Assembly (NCBI GenBank): GCA_009746045.1
Contig: RPFO01000104.1
Span: 680,576 to 744,575 of the forward strand
Direction of reading: 5' to 3'
Source of the DNA: Mesostigma viride
Taxonomy: Eukaryota; Streptophyta; Mesostigmatophyceae; Mesostigmatales; Mesostigmataceae
Length of the DNA: 64,000 nt
Part shown: positions 1 through 8,534 of the stretch, piece after piece
Layout: the number at the start of each line of letters is the position of its first letter
Numbering within the stretch: position 1 is the stretch's first letter
Program-made: the position numbers and the translations under genes
The notes under the pieces: model-generated
The model's input: the letters and a program-made list of their open reading frames with translations, nothing else
What the model was told of the DNA's origin: nothing
Database searches by the model: none

Positions 1-1
1 T

Positions 2-1705
2 CTTTACGCCCACGTGGACGCGAGATACGTCCGTGCGTTGTCTCGCATCACGAACCTCTGCGGGCAAGTCGACGAGCGGATCATGGAGGACTTGAAGCCT
101 TCCATGAACCAGTGCATTTGGCGCATGTTCTCCACGGCCGAGTGCGTTTCGTGCGCCATCAAGGGTGTCTTGCCGCCCGAGGACCTGCAAACGCTCCCGA
201 GTCTGATCGCTCGCGTCCTCTCGCTCCCGAAGCAGCTCAACGATTTCCAGTGTCTCATCCTCGTCTTGACCATGCGATGGAGCACGCAGGGGTTGAGGAA
301 GGGGAGCGAGCCGTCTGACACGGGCGTGTACCAGCGCGTGATGACTCCGGATGGGCATGACACGCACTTTTGGACGAAGATATGCACGGTCGAGCAGTGG
401 GTCAATAAGGAGTGCACGCTGGGCCGCACGGCGTCGTGGGGTCTCGCGAGCAAGGATGGCGGTGTCCGCAAACGAGTCGCGGACTGGATCATCGAGTCGT
501 CGGAGTCCGATTTCCCCGTGAGGCCGCGCGACAGGCACGTTTTCGCGTTCCGAAATGGGATCTACAAGTGCGACACGGACGAGTTCTTTCCATACCCGGC
601 GATCGACCTCTCACAGGATGTCGGTGCGTGTCGTTACTTCGACAACGTGGACATGGACGAGACGCTCTTCGAGGAGGACGCTTTCAAAGGCGAATTCGAC
701 GACGGCGAGTGGTTCGACATCCCCAGCGACGCCATCGACAAGATCCTCGTCGACCAAGACTTCCCAGAGGAGGTGCAGCGCCCTTACTGGGCCCTCGCCG
801 TCGGAAGGATGCTGTACAACCTTCGCGAGAAGGACAGGTTCGAAGTCATGATCTTTCTCAAGGGCATAGCCGGGTCTGGCAAGTCGACGTTGGTCCACAT
901 TCTCGAACACATCTACGGACTCGACGCCGGCGTTCTCTCCAACAACATCGAGCCGCTGTTTGGGCTATCGCAGCTGAAGGAGAAGTATGTGATCATCAGC
1001 TACGAGTTGAACGACAAGTTCTCTCTCACTCAGTCGGAATGGCTGTCATTGGTGAGCGGCGAGACGATGGCGCTGGCGGAGAAACACAAGTACGCCTCTC
1101 GCGTGCCGTGGACGTCTCCCTTCCTGGCCGCGGGGAACCGCTTGTTCTGCCAGGCGGACAACGCCAGTCAGATCACCCGTCGCCTCATCCTGTTCCCGTT
1201 CGACAACAAGCCCTCCGGCAAACTCGACCCCAGAATGGAGGAACGCATTTCCCAGAACATCGGCAGAGTCATCGTGAAGGGCAACCGCGCGTATCACGCG
1301 CTCGTCCGCAAGGCCTCGGACGGCGCGCTCATCGACTTCCTCCCCGAATGGTTCACGGAATGCCGGCGGCGTGCGCAAGAATCGTCTAACCCTCTGTACA
1401 CGTTCCTCAACAACGTCTCGTGGGTGGAGGTTGACCTCGAGCACAACTACTGCCCATGGGAAGAGTTCCAGAAGCGGTTCAACGATTGGAACAGGCAGAG
1501 GGACCCGCGGTCTCGCATCGTGTTCGAAGAGGACTTTTACAAGCACGTGTTCACCGAGTTCAAGCTCAAGCTCGTGTTTCAGAAGGTGTGGAAGGTGTAC
1601 CCTCTCGACCAGGAGGGGACGGACAGGCCGACGAAGAAGAAGGCGTTCTGGCTGTATGGCGTGGACTTCGCGAACGAGAACGCGGTCCCTCCGAACACGG
1701 ATTAG
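2..1705 (+). CDS. D5-like superfamily 3 helicase (replicative), 5' end cut off by window edge
   Basis: The frame is open to the left edge, so the true start lies outside; 567 residues are visible. Seen: a P-loop GIAGSGKST at about residues 288-296 (bases 863-889), then the hydrophobic strand YVIISYELND typical of the SF3 Walker B region, and a sensor-like segment ending in AAGN. Family knowledge: D5-type proteins of NCLDVs are hexameric DNA helicases at the replication fork, usually fused to an N-terminal AEP primase. Here a stand-alone primase is encoded at 9593-11026, so this protein may be helicase only, but the missing N-terminus prevents proof. The C-terminal 200 residues are probably a DNA-binding wing. 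The gene ends 52 bp before the next start. Confidence 0.85.
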   Translation, partial: LYAHVDARYVRALSRITNLCGQVDERIMEDLKPSMNQCIWRMFSTAECVSCAIKGVLPPEDLQTLPSLIARVLSLPKQLNDFQCLILVLTMRWSTQGLRKGSEPSDTGVYQRVMTPDGHDTHFWTKICTVEQWVNKECTLGRTASWGLASKDGGVRKRVADWIIESSESDFPVRPRDRHVFAFRNGIYKCDTDEFFPYPAIDLSQDVGACRYFDNVDMDETLFEEDAFKGEFDDGEWFDIPSDAIDKILVDQDFPEEVQRPYWALAVGRMLYNLREKDRFEVMIFLKGIAGSGKSTLVHILEHIYGLDAGVLSNNIEPLFGLSQLKEKYVIISYELNDKFSLTQSEWLSLVSGETMALAEKHKYASRVPWTSPFLAAGNRLFCQADNASQITRRLILFPFDNKPSGKLDPRMEERISQNIGRVIVKGNRAYHALVRKASDGALIDFLPEWFTECRRRAQESSNPLYTFLNNVSWVEVDLEHNYCPWEEFQKRFNDWNRQRDPRSRIVFEEDFYKHVFTEFKLKLVFQKVWKVYPLDQEGTDRPTKKKAFWLYGVDFANENAVPPNTD

Positions 1706-1757
1706 AGTGTCTTACAAACGATCGACTTTTATTAAATTTCATAAGGATTAATAATAA
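1706..1757 (+). promoter_or_regulatory. AT-rich promoter island before the 1758 gene
   Basis: The 52-bp gap is strikingly AT-rich against GC-rich flanks and contains TTTTATTAAATTTC and TAATAATAA directly before the ATG. Similar TTTATTAAAT-like blocks precede the genes at 2414 and 2447. I infer a viral promoter; no start site can be read from sequence. Confidence 0.4.
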
Positions 1758-2045
1758 ATGACATCCATTGCAATCGCACATCCGTACTGGTCTCGGCCAC
1801 GAATGGCATACGCACCGCCCGTGAAGGCCTACCCGCCCCCCGTAGGACAGTGGGGGGGCGTAAACTACGCGGAACCGCAAGGCGCGGTCCGCGGCGTTTG
1901 CATGTACGCGAACCAAGCCTTTTGTAGGCTTGGGATCCAAGAACAGACCCCGCAGGGCATGCTAGAGGTGGCAAACTCCGTCCTGCTGGGTCTCGTTTTG
2001 TTGTGGATGCTCCAGGCCGTTGCTTCGTTACGCAAGCTTGGTTAG
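1758..2045 (+). CDS. Small proline-rich protein with C-terminal membrane segment
   Basis: 95 residues. The N-terminal half is rich in proline and tyrosine (motifs such as AYAPPVKAYPPPVGQW). The C-terminal third (about residues 70-90) is a hydrophobic helix, VLLGLVLLWMLQAVASL, likely a membrane anchor. The ATG follows an AT-rich promoter island. The last 18 bases overlap the convergent gene on the minus strand. I do not recognise the family. A short virion or membrane-associated protein is plausible but only inferred. Confidence 0.6.
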   Translation: MTSIAIAHPYWSRPRMAYAPPVKAYPPPVGQWGGVNYAEPQGAVRGVCMYANQAFCRLGIQEQTPQGMLEVANSVLLGLVLLWMLQAVASLRKLG

Positions 2046-2414
2046 ATTGAACCGGACTTTGCGAGTGATGTCTATGGTTCGCTGACTGGGCGTGCTTTTT
2101 TTCTCCTGCTTGGGTTGGCTCTTCGACGGCGCGGCTCCCCACTCCATGTACAAGTGATTCGTGCCGACGATCTTTACGCGGAACCCTTTCCTGGCGAACC
2201 CCTTCCCGACTTTGCGCACGACCGTGCGGACGTCATAGATCGGCAGCCCGAACTGATACGTGGGTACGGTGTACAGCAAGGACGTCTGCCCCTGGGACGC
2301 CGTAGAACGTATGCACGTTTCCACGGCGCGCGTGATCTTGTCTTCCACCATGCGTCTCCCCGCCTGCGACGCTTTCACGAGGTCGTAGGCGTTCGCCGCG
2401 CTCAGACGAGACAT
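2028..2414 (-). CDS. Conserved small NCLDV protein, DUF5759-like
   Basis: 128 residues from the ATG at 2414. An upstream extension exists but lacks viral-like sequence and would cross the promoter shared with the 2447 gene. The central pattern, a VP-x-YQFGLPIYD segment followed by a VGKGFARKGFRVKIV segment and a final MEWG, resembles short proteins conserved in algal and protist NCLDVs (I associate it with DUF5759, from memory). The tail is lysine-rich. Function unknown in the family. It is divergently transcribed with the 2447 gene from only 32 bp. Confidence 0.6.
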   Translation of the reverse strand: MSRLSAANAYDLVKASQAGRRMVEDKITRAVETCIRSTASQGQTSLLYTVPTYQFGLPIYDVRTVVRKVGKGFARKGFRVKIVGTNHLYMEWGAAPSKSQPKQEKKSTPSQRTIDITRKVRFNLTKLA

Positions 2415-2446
2415 CACGTTAATATAAGCCTTTATTAAATAAGAGG
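2415..2446. promoter_or_regulatory. 32-bp bidirectional promoter
   Basis: Two start codons face away from each other (2414 minus, 2447 plus) with only 32 bp between. The gap carries GTTAATATAA and TTTATTAAATAAG, AT-rich blocks readable as TATA-like on both strands. Inferred compact bidirectional viral promoter. Confidence 0.45.
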
Positions 2447-2923
2447 ATGGACAACGAAAACGAGTCCAACGCGATTCTGACCGTTCGGGGGTACCCGGGG
2501 CTCTTCGTCGTAGACTTTCCGTTCCAGTGGTCGTGGGAACACGTGGAGAAATCTCTGCGTTCTCCGACACTGTTCGACATCCTCGCGCCCAAGCACAACC
2601 TTCCGTACCGAGGCCGCGGGGTGGGAGTCTACGTGTCCAACGATTCAAGGAAGGAGAAGAACGTCACGGCCTCGATGATCACGGGAATGGACGTGGAGTC
2701 GGACATGATGTTCGTGAAGACGGAAGACTCGGACGACGCGCCCACGAGAACGGTGCGTTTCACTTCGGAGGACGTCGTTTCCATGCTGAGGCTCTCGCCG
2801 CCTCTATGGGTGGACGCCGTGTGCGGCCAGGTGCAGGTGGGGGAGGTCCCGGCGTGCAGGGGGTGCGGGAAAAAGTTCAAGGTCCTGCCTTCCGATAGGA
2901 ACACGTGCGAGTGCACCTATTAG
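2447..2923 (+). CDS. Hypothetical protein with C-terminal zinc-binding cysteines
   Basis: 158 residues. The last 30 residues hold a CRGCGKKF pair and a second cysteine pair CEC near the end, which together could bind one zinc. The body is acidic and has no motif I recognise. The 3' end overlaps the convergent DUF5832-like gene by 4 bp. The zinc-ribbon end suggests a nucleic-acid or protein-binding role, which is inference only. Confidence 0.6.
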   Translation: MDNENESNAILTVRGYPGLFVVDFPFQWSWEHVEKSLRSPTLFDILAPKHNLPYRGRGVGVYVSNDSRKEKNVTASMITGMDVESDMMFVKTEDSDDAPTRTVRFTSEDVVSMLRLSPPLWVDAVCGQVQVGEVPACRGCGKKFKVLPSDRNTCECTY

Positions 2924-3635
2924 TCCTCATTCGCGGGCTCGATCGTTGGCGCGCCGCCTTCGAGGATGATGGAGTTCGGAACGGCACCCTCTTGCACGTC
3001 CCCGGCCTCTCCGCGTGCTCCGGCCTCCTTGCTCTCTTGGATGCGCCGCTGGTTAAACTCCTTCGTCTTCAACCGGTCCGTGTGGTACTTGCCCATGATC
3101 TTCTCGAGACGCTCGTCGATGTACCGATGCTTGATTCCGGCCCGGATGTCGTCCGGAAGTGGGAGTACCAGCCAATTATACATCGACACGACGAAGATGT
3201 CAAAGTTCGGGTCGGCGTCCATGATCTTCTTGGCCTGCTCCTCGGCCGCGTCGATCGTGTCGAACACGCCCCGGACTTTGAGTGCCATGTGGTTGGCAGC
3301 GGGGGGACGACCAGGCTGACGACGGCGAAGTTCTGCCCGGGAACGTGTATGCTCGCCGGGTCCTCCTTCGCGTCCACGACGACTTGCTTCTGAACGAGTT
3401 CGGTGACATCCGCGGTGTCGACCGGCTTGGACGAGGGTTTGAGGCTCGTGTCTGGCTCTATCACTATGGCGGACGACGCTGTCGGGACCGCGTCCGTCTC
3501 CCCGGGCATCTTCCCTGTCTTCTGGTACTCGAGGTGCTCCTCCTCCGAGAGGATCAGCGGCGCCCCGACGCTCACGTTCATCATCTTTCCAGGGGCAGGA
3601 GCAGTAGTCATCGTTTCGGCAACTCTGGCGGTCAT
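2920..3635 (-). CDS. DUF5832-like NCLDV protein, broken by one missing base
   Basis: The N-terminal half reads from the ATG at 3635 and ends its well-behaved part at GQNFAVVSLVVPP. The C-terminal half continues one frame over with MALKVRGVFDT, a signature I know from DUF5832 proteins of giant viruses, where the two segments are contiguous. The switch falls exactly at a G6 run at 3301-3306 (C6 on the coding strand); one more base would join both halves with no stop between. The charged C-terminus holds an LKTKEFNQRRIQESKE helix. Function of the family is unknown. I treat it as one gene of about 238 residues with a homopolymer error, though a real frameshift cannot be excluded. Confidence 0.7.
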
Positions 3636-3676
3636 ATTTTTTACTCTGGGTCTAACGCGCGCTCCATGGCACGGAT

Positions 3677-4189
3677 CTAAGGGTCCATAATGCGGTCGAT
3701 GATGATGGGGTGATCGCGGTTGTTGCGAAGGGACTCCACCGTGTACTCCTGCAGGGGGTTGACGAAGGAGCCGAGGTTGGACTCTCCCAAGGCCACGGAG
3801 ACAAGTTTCTCGAAGTATTCGGTGTTCCTATAAAAGTCCCTGTCCCGGACAAGCTTCTGCCACAAATCGCGGTTGAGTTCTTCCACGAGGTCCCACTTGT
3901 CCTCGCAACTCTTGCGCGTCACCGCGCGTCTTTCGAGAAGCCGGATGTCCTTCCTCGATTCGTACACGGCTCTCGCCTTGTAGATGACCGCGTCCAGAGG
4001 AACGCCCGCTTTGAACGCGCATTTGAACTTGAACCGGATGCTGTCTATGTTGGATTGGGACAAAAAGTAGCGGTACACGGGATACGTGTCTTCCACCAAG
4101 CGTTTGTCGCTGATGCGACCGATCGCGGTCGTGGACCCGCCCGTGAAATCCGCGTACGAGGCGTTGGGAGGCACGTTTATGGGGATCAT
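3677..4189 (-). CDS. Conserved-type NCLDV hypothetical protein
   Basis: 170 residues. The motif YRYFLSQSNIDSIRF followed by a helical region and an ELNRDLWQKLVRDRDFYRN segment resembles small virion-associated proteins of NCLDVs that carry an FFSxxNIxxIQ motif (DUF5761-like, weak match from memory). It starts 39 bp from the divergent resolvase gene. No catalytic motif is visible. Confidence 0.6.
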   Translation of the reverse strand: MIPINVPPNASYADFTGGSTTAIGRISDKRLVEDTYPVYRYFLSQSNIDSIRFKFKCAFKAGVPLDAVIYKARAVYESRKDIRLLERRAVTRKSCEDKWDLVEELNRDLWQKLVRDRDFYRNTEYFEKLVSVALGESNLGSFVNPLQEYTVESLRNNRDHPIIIDRIMDP

Positions 4190-4228
4190 GAAGATATGTG
4201 TACTATACTACTACGACGAAAGTTCGCG

Positions 4229-4822
4229 ATGACGATCATTCTGAGCTTCGACGTTGGTATCGCAAACCTCGCCTACTGCTTACTAAAAGACACGGAGGGG
4301 GAGCCGAACGAGTACGCGGGAGGGGCGAGTTTCGAGATACTGGGGTGGGAGGTGATCGACTTGAGAGGAGCCACGCTCGAGGACGCTTGCAAGAACCTTG
4401 CATCTGAGCTGTTCAAGCGAATCGCGTCACTCGGCGTGGCGGATCTCGTGCTCATCGAACGACAGACGAAGACGAACGTGAAAATGAAGGTGATCAGCCA
4501 CGTCATTCAAGCGTTTTTTGATACACACGTCCTTTACCGTCCGAGCGCGGTAGACGCGTACAAAGAGATGCGCGTTGAATTTGCGTCACCGACGCAAAAG
4601 CTGAAGGTCTACACCGGGCCGGAAATACCATGCACTATCAAGAACAAGTATAGGTACAACAAAAAGGTCGCTGTCGAGCAAACGGCCAAGATCCTGGCGA
4701 AATACCCTGTTCACATGAACTACTTCCACTCGCTCCAGAAGAAAGACGACGCCGCCGACTCGTTCCTCCAAGGTCTCGCGAGGTTGAAGAGGAAACCGGC
4801 CCCGAAAGAGGTTTCGCTGTGA
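4229..4822 (+). CDS. Poxvirus A22-like (RuvC-fold) Holliday junction resolvase
   Basis: 197 residues. Start at ATG 4229, which places the first acidic strand ILSFDVGIANLAY right at the N-terminus, as expected for RuvC-type resolvases; longer readings add non-homologous sequence. The second acidic position lies in VLIERQ and the C-terminal pair in KKDDAADSFLQ, completing the usual D/E/D/D set. Role: resolves branched recombination and replication intermediates into unit genomes before packaging. It lies beside the YqaJ exonuclease, forming a recombination pair. Confidence 0.85.
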   Translation: MTIILSFDVGIANLAYCLLKDTEGEPNEYAGGASFEILGWEVIDLRGATLEDACKNLASELFKRIASLGVADLVLIERQTKTNVKMKVISHVIQAFFDTHVLYRPSAVDAYKEMRVEFASPTQKLKVYTGPEIPCTIKNKYRYNKKVAVEQTAKILAKYPVHMNYFHSLQKKDDAADSFLQGLARLKRKPAPKEVSL

Positions 4823-4895
4823 GCTCGTTACGTGAGCGTGAATAATTGTGTGCATCTCGTACTAGTGGCGCAAGCTGACGCGTTTCCTGGCGACC

Positions 4896-5759
4896 ATGGC
4901 GGAAAAGGGGATGCACCCGGCGGTTTCGGAACTTTTAAAGATAAAGTCCCCCCCGCAGCGGACCCCCGAATGGTTCGCAATACGCGACAAAATGTTGACG
5001 GCGTCGGACCTAGCCGCCGCGATAGGGTGGAACCCGTACCAAAGTCGGAACAAACTCTTGCGCAAGAAGCTCGGGGACTCGAGGTACGTCTTCCAGGGGA
5101 ACGCCGCGACGAGGTGGGGGAACGACCACGAGGACATCGCGGCTCAGGAGTACAGCAAAAAGACGGGAAAGAAGTGCCTTGAGTTCGGACTCATTTCGCA
5201 CCCCCTTCACCCTTGGCTCGGCGGGAGCCCTGATCGCGTTACGACGGACGGCATCCTCGTGGAGATCAAGTGCCCTATTCGTCGCAAGATCACGCACGAA
5301 TGTCCCAAGTACTACATCCCCCAAGTCCAGATCCTGCTGGAGATCCTGAACCTCGAGGTCGCCCACTTCGTTCAATACGCACCGCCTACCACGTGGAGCG
5401 AGCAGGTATTGGATATTCTCGAGATCAGGAGGGACAGGGAGTGGTTTCGGCGGTTCTTTCCCGCGATGCAGAAGTTCCGGAACGAGTGGATGGAAATCGA
5501 CGCAAAAGGCGGGCTGGAGTACTTGGACAAGACGGGCGCGTTTTCGGCGTCTAGTTCGGATTCGGACAATGCCACCCCGCGGCAGGTCAAGAGGAAGATG
5601 GTAGAAGTCGACATCGAAGGCCCTCCTCGGGCCGCGGACGAATTCCCGTTCGTGGAAAAGAAACAAAAGGAGCCTTCGCCTCCTCCGTGCCAGGCGCCAG
5701 CTCCGGCACAAGAAGAGGTGGCCACTATCCACAACTTCACCTTCTGGAGATCTGCATGA
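4896..5759 (+). CDS. YqaJ-like viral recombinase / 5'-3' exonuclease
   Basis: 287 residues. PD-(D/E)XK nuclease of the lambda-exonuclease/YqaJ family: RTPEWFAIRDKMLTASD near residue 23-39, GSPDRV with catalytic Asp113, VEIKCP with Glu123 and Lys125, then IPQVQILLEI. In relatives the enzyme resects duplex ends for strand annealing, often with a partner annealase, which is not seen here. About 80 C-terminal residues are low-complexity (serine, proline and lysine rich), likely a flexible tail. The TGA stop overlaps the ATG of the next small gene. Confidence 0.88.
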   Translation: MAEKGMHPAVSELLKIKSPPQRTPEWFAIRDKMLTASDLAAAIGWNPYQSRNKLLRKKLGDSRYVFQGNAATRWGNDHEDIAAQEYSKKTGKKCLEFGLISHPLHPWLGGSPDRVTTDGILVEIKCPIRRKITHECPKYYIPQVQILLEILNLEVAHFVQYAPPTTWSEQVLDILEIRRDREWFRRFFPAMQKFRNEWMEIDAKGGLEYLDKTGAFSASSSDSDNATPRQVKRKMVEVDIEGPPRAADEFPFVEKKQKEPSPPPCQAPAPAQEEVATIHNFTFWRSA

Positions 5760-5956
5760 GAGTGCCTAGACATATCATCGTGGGGATGAACGACAAGAAA
5801 CCGACCGCGATAAAGACTCTACTAGGCATGTTCTGCATGACCGACGCCTCGGAAGGTCGAGCGGGGATCATGGTCGTACCGATAAAAAGACAGATGGTTC
5901 CGAACGCGAATGTGTCCCATGTCAATTTTAGGCACTGCGTGATCATTTACAATTAA
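5756..5956 (+). CDS. Small hypothetical protein, start overlapping YqaJ stop
   Basis: 66 residues from ATG 5756 (ATGA overlap with the upstream stop). No recognised domain. An antisense reading of similar length (5737-5946) is hydrophobic and cannot be fully excluded, but the ATGA coupling and the short gap to the convergent gene favour this strand. Confidence 0.4.
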   Translation: MRVPRHIIVGMNDKKPTAIKTLLGMFCMTDASEGRAGIMVVPIKRQMVPNANVSHVNFRHCVIIYN

Positions 5957-5957
5957 T

Positions 5958-7255
5958 TTATTTAAAGAATTCATTTCCGAATACAAACTCGCGCATTCTC
6001 TGCGCGTTCTCGTCGCTCTTCCCTACCCAGTCGAACGGCCTACTGACGAACGTGCTGATATCCGGCAAGGTCAGCGTCTGGATATCAAAGAGTGTCCATA
6101 TGGCTTGAAACATCGCCCCCCTGGGCTCTGAATTGATTACGCGTCCAAACGCGGCTTCGGCGCTGTCGCTAAGCCGCTCAAACTCGGCGATCTTAACTTC
6201 TTTGGCGCCGCGTTCGGCGATCGTTTTCTGCTGGTCGCGCTCGTTGATGAGAATGGCGAGCATTTTGTCCATTGCCTTGTGGCTCGCCTCTTTCAGCCCG
6301 TTCTTCAATAAACTGTCCGAAGCTTCCATGATCGGCCCCAACGCCTTCCCCCCAACGGTTCCAGCTTGTACTTTTCGGCGCTCAGCCAATCGATCACCTT
6401 TTGGGTGTTCTTTTCCGCGTCCAGCCGCACCCACGCGTAGAGGTCGGGGACGTAGGCGTCGAACTTATCCTTGACCCCCATGTCGGTCAAAAACACCGCG
6501 ACCGCAGAGGCCGAACGGCCGGACCCTCCAGGAGCCGTCAAGTAGGTCGTGAAGGGTTTGAAGATAGACGCCCATTGGGCTCTAAATTCGTTGACCTCGT
6601 TGTTCGCCTGCTCGCGGACCTTCGAACCCTCTGTCAAGTTGTCGCGGATGCTCCGGAGCCTGTCCGCCTCTGCATCGTACGTCTTCGTGAAGGCGGCCGT
6701 GAGTTTGGAAGTAAGGTCCCTGGCGGAGAACTTGAAAATCTCGCGAAACATACGTTGGACGTACGACATGGTTTGAACGGACGCGGTCTCTAGCCCCGTT
6801 TTCGCCGCGGTCTGTTGAACGGCTGCGATGTCGGCTGTGGACGGCATGCCGATCGCATCGTCCGTTGCCGCGATATTGCCACGGATGAGTTCCATCAGTT
6901 TCTTCACTTTCGGGTCTGACTCGTCACCTCCCGTCGCGACCATCGCCTTCGTGAGCTCGTCCGTCAGTTCCTTGACGGACATTTCTTCTAGAGGCTTCGT
7001 TTTTCCGGCGGTCACCTCTGCGATGAGTTCTTGCGCCCGCTTCTTCGCCGCCTCCTCCTCGGCGGCTTTGGCCTTCGCTTCCGCTTCCGCTTCCGCTTTT
7101 GCCTTGGCCGCTTTTGCCTCCTCTTCCTTTCGCGTCTCCTCTTCGGTATCGGCAGGATCCTCTTCGGAATCCTTCTTTCCGATCACGCCCGCTTGCCACA
7201 AAATAAGTACGACTAGAACCGGGACGAGTACCAGCAGCAAAAGCGCGGCGGACAT
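5958..7255 (-). CDS. Membrane-anchored coiled-coil protein, broken by one missing base
   Basis: Starts at ATG 7255 with a hydrophobic N-terminal segment (LLLVLVPVLVVLILW), followed by a long alanine/lysine/glutamate-rich helix that should form a coiled coil, then a mostly helical body. The first reading runs into an unlike tail after the LEPLGG segment; the neighbouring frame picks up a coherent helical protein (from KALGPIMEASD) to 5958. The switch sits at a C6 run (6348-6353), and one extra base restores a single frame of about 430 residues. Family not recognised. An anchored structural or scaffold protein is possible, as inference. Confidence 0.6.
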
Positions 7256-7283
7256 CGGGTCTGGTATACAAATCGGTAAGACA

Positions 7284-8081
7284 TTATATGGGGAAACGCG
7301 TCGGCTGGACTGTTGCGATATCTTGTTGGAACGCCGCGTATGCGAAACCGAACATGGGGAGTGGGAATGTGTGACGCAGCATCCCCGTAAGATCGCCGAA
7401 CGTGGTCGGCTTTCCGGGATAAAACGGGCGCTTTGGGTCCCACAAGTCCACGTATCCCGTGTGTTTCGGGTGCATGTCCCATTCGGTATTGAACTCCGCC
7501 TTCACAGGGAACGGGGCTTTGCGGTTCAACGTGTACGCCTCCATGTCGCTCCGCCTGTATTGGTCATATCCTCCGTCGGATATCCCGCCATGGATATACA
7601 CGATATTGTCTCCGTACCCGTTCAGGTCCGCCGCCGTGACTCCCGGGCGGTACAACGACACGACGGCGTCATACGAACACACCACCGCAGGCGTTCGAGG
7701 GATGACGGTGCCCCGTTTCGGCCCGGCGATGAACTTTCCGAGAAGTTGAGACATGAGGGATCCGTCGACGGGGTCGTGGAGAAGCACGTTGCAGTTATCG
7801 ACGAGACCCGAGGTGTTGAAAGTCACGGGATAGGTACTCGCACAGCCGGTGTAAGGGCAGTACGTGACACTGTTCCCAAAGATGTGGACGACTTCGCGTT
7901 TTTCCATCACCGTCTTGGGGATGACCAGCAACGAAGACTGGACAGGGACGACGATTACGTCGTCGACGGATTTCAGGTATGGCGGCGGCGTTTCGTTGAA
8001 GATGGGGTCGTGGATGGGCGGAATGCGGTTCACGGAGATGGTCTTGGGGTTGGCTTCGAATCTTCCGCGAATGAGACTCAT
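7284..8081 (-). CDS. Hypothetical protein, 265 residues
   Basis: An intact frame from ATG 8081, preceded by GAATATTAA directly at the start codon. The protein is rich in proline, tyrosine and beta-branched residues, with cysteines at a YCPYTGC segment and no membrane helix. I do not recognise it. Composition (beta-rich, many turns) would suit a structural or virion protein, but this is only an impression. Confidence 0.6.
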   Translation of the reverse strand: MSLIRGRFEANPKTISVNRIPPIHDPIFNETPPPYLKSVDDVIVVPVQSSLLVIPKTVMEKREVVHIFGNSVTYCPYTGCASTYPVTFNTSGLVDNCNVLLHDPVDGSLMSQLLGKFIAGPKRGTVIPRTPAVVCSYDAVVSLYRPGVTAADLNGYGDNIVYIHGGISDGGYDQYRRSDMEAYTLNRKAPFPVKAEFNTEWDMHPKHTGYVDLWDPKRPFYPGKPTTFGDLTGMLRHTFPLPMFGFAYAAFQQDIATVQPTRFPI

Positions 8082-8324
8082 TTAATATTCAGGTCGAATA
8101 TATTCAGGAGCGACGGAATTGTCTCGCACGTAATCCGCGAAAGAAGCGAACGTCGCGAGGCCCAAGAAAGGTAGACCCGTGGCCGCGACCATCTCCTTCA
8201 AAGCCAGGTAGAGGTTCAAGAGGTCGTCGCGGTAGTGGCTCTGAAACGCGTCTGGGAGGTCGTCTTGGGTCGCCTCTAGGATATCATTCGTTGGGTCGAC
8301 GATCGGGAGGGCTAGCGTGTCCAT
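8082..8324 (-). CDS. Small hypothetical protein
   Basis: 80 residues from ATG 8324. Acidic N-terminus, then the amphipathic segment LLNLYLALKEMVAATGLPFLGLATF, which could lie in or on a membrane. The stop abuts the next start (8081), and its start overlaps the stop of the 8312-8503 gene, so the three look co-transcribed. Confidence 0.55.
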   Translation of the reverse strand: MDTLALPIVDPTNDILEATQDDLPDAFQSHYRDDLLNLYLALKEMVAATGLPFLGLATFASFADYVRDNSVAPEYIRPEY

Positions 8325-8503
8325 GTCAGCGAGTACGTGTACAGCGCGGCTATCAACGCCACGATCCAGAAAGGGAGCAACGTCTCTTCGGGTCCGATGC
8401 CAAACGGAATAGGGCGCCCGTCTTCCTTGAACATGCAACGCGGCCGGAATACCAGCAGCATGTACGTTACGAAGAAATAAACCACCACGGACAAAGCGCG
8501 CAT
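8312..8503 (-). CDS. Small two-TM membrane protein
   Basis: 63 residues: a hydrophobic helix near the N-terminus (LSVVVYFFVTYMLLVF), a short polar loop, then a second one (LPFWIVALIAALYTYSL). It overlaps the next gene by 13 bp. Family not recognised; likely an integral membrane protein of the virion or an internal membrane. Confidence 0.55.
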   Translation of the reverse strand: MRALSVVVYFFVTYMLLVFRPRCMFKEDGRPIPFGIGPEETLLPFWIVALIAALYTYSLTWTR

Positions 8504-8534
8504 CCTTTGATTGATATAGTTCAGCGAGAAGTTT

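Noticed and set aside
5010-5732. Minus-strand reading of 240 codons opposite YqaJ
   Set aside because: Antisense shadow; the plus strand carries the full nuclease motif set.
5737-5946. Minus-strand hydrophobic reading of 69 codons
   Set aside because: Competes with the plus-strand frame coupled by ATGA to YqaJ; kept only as an alternative in that entry.
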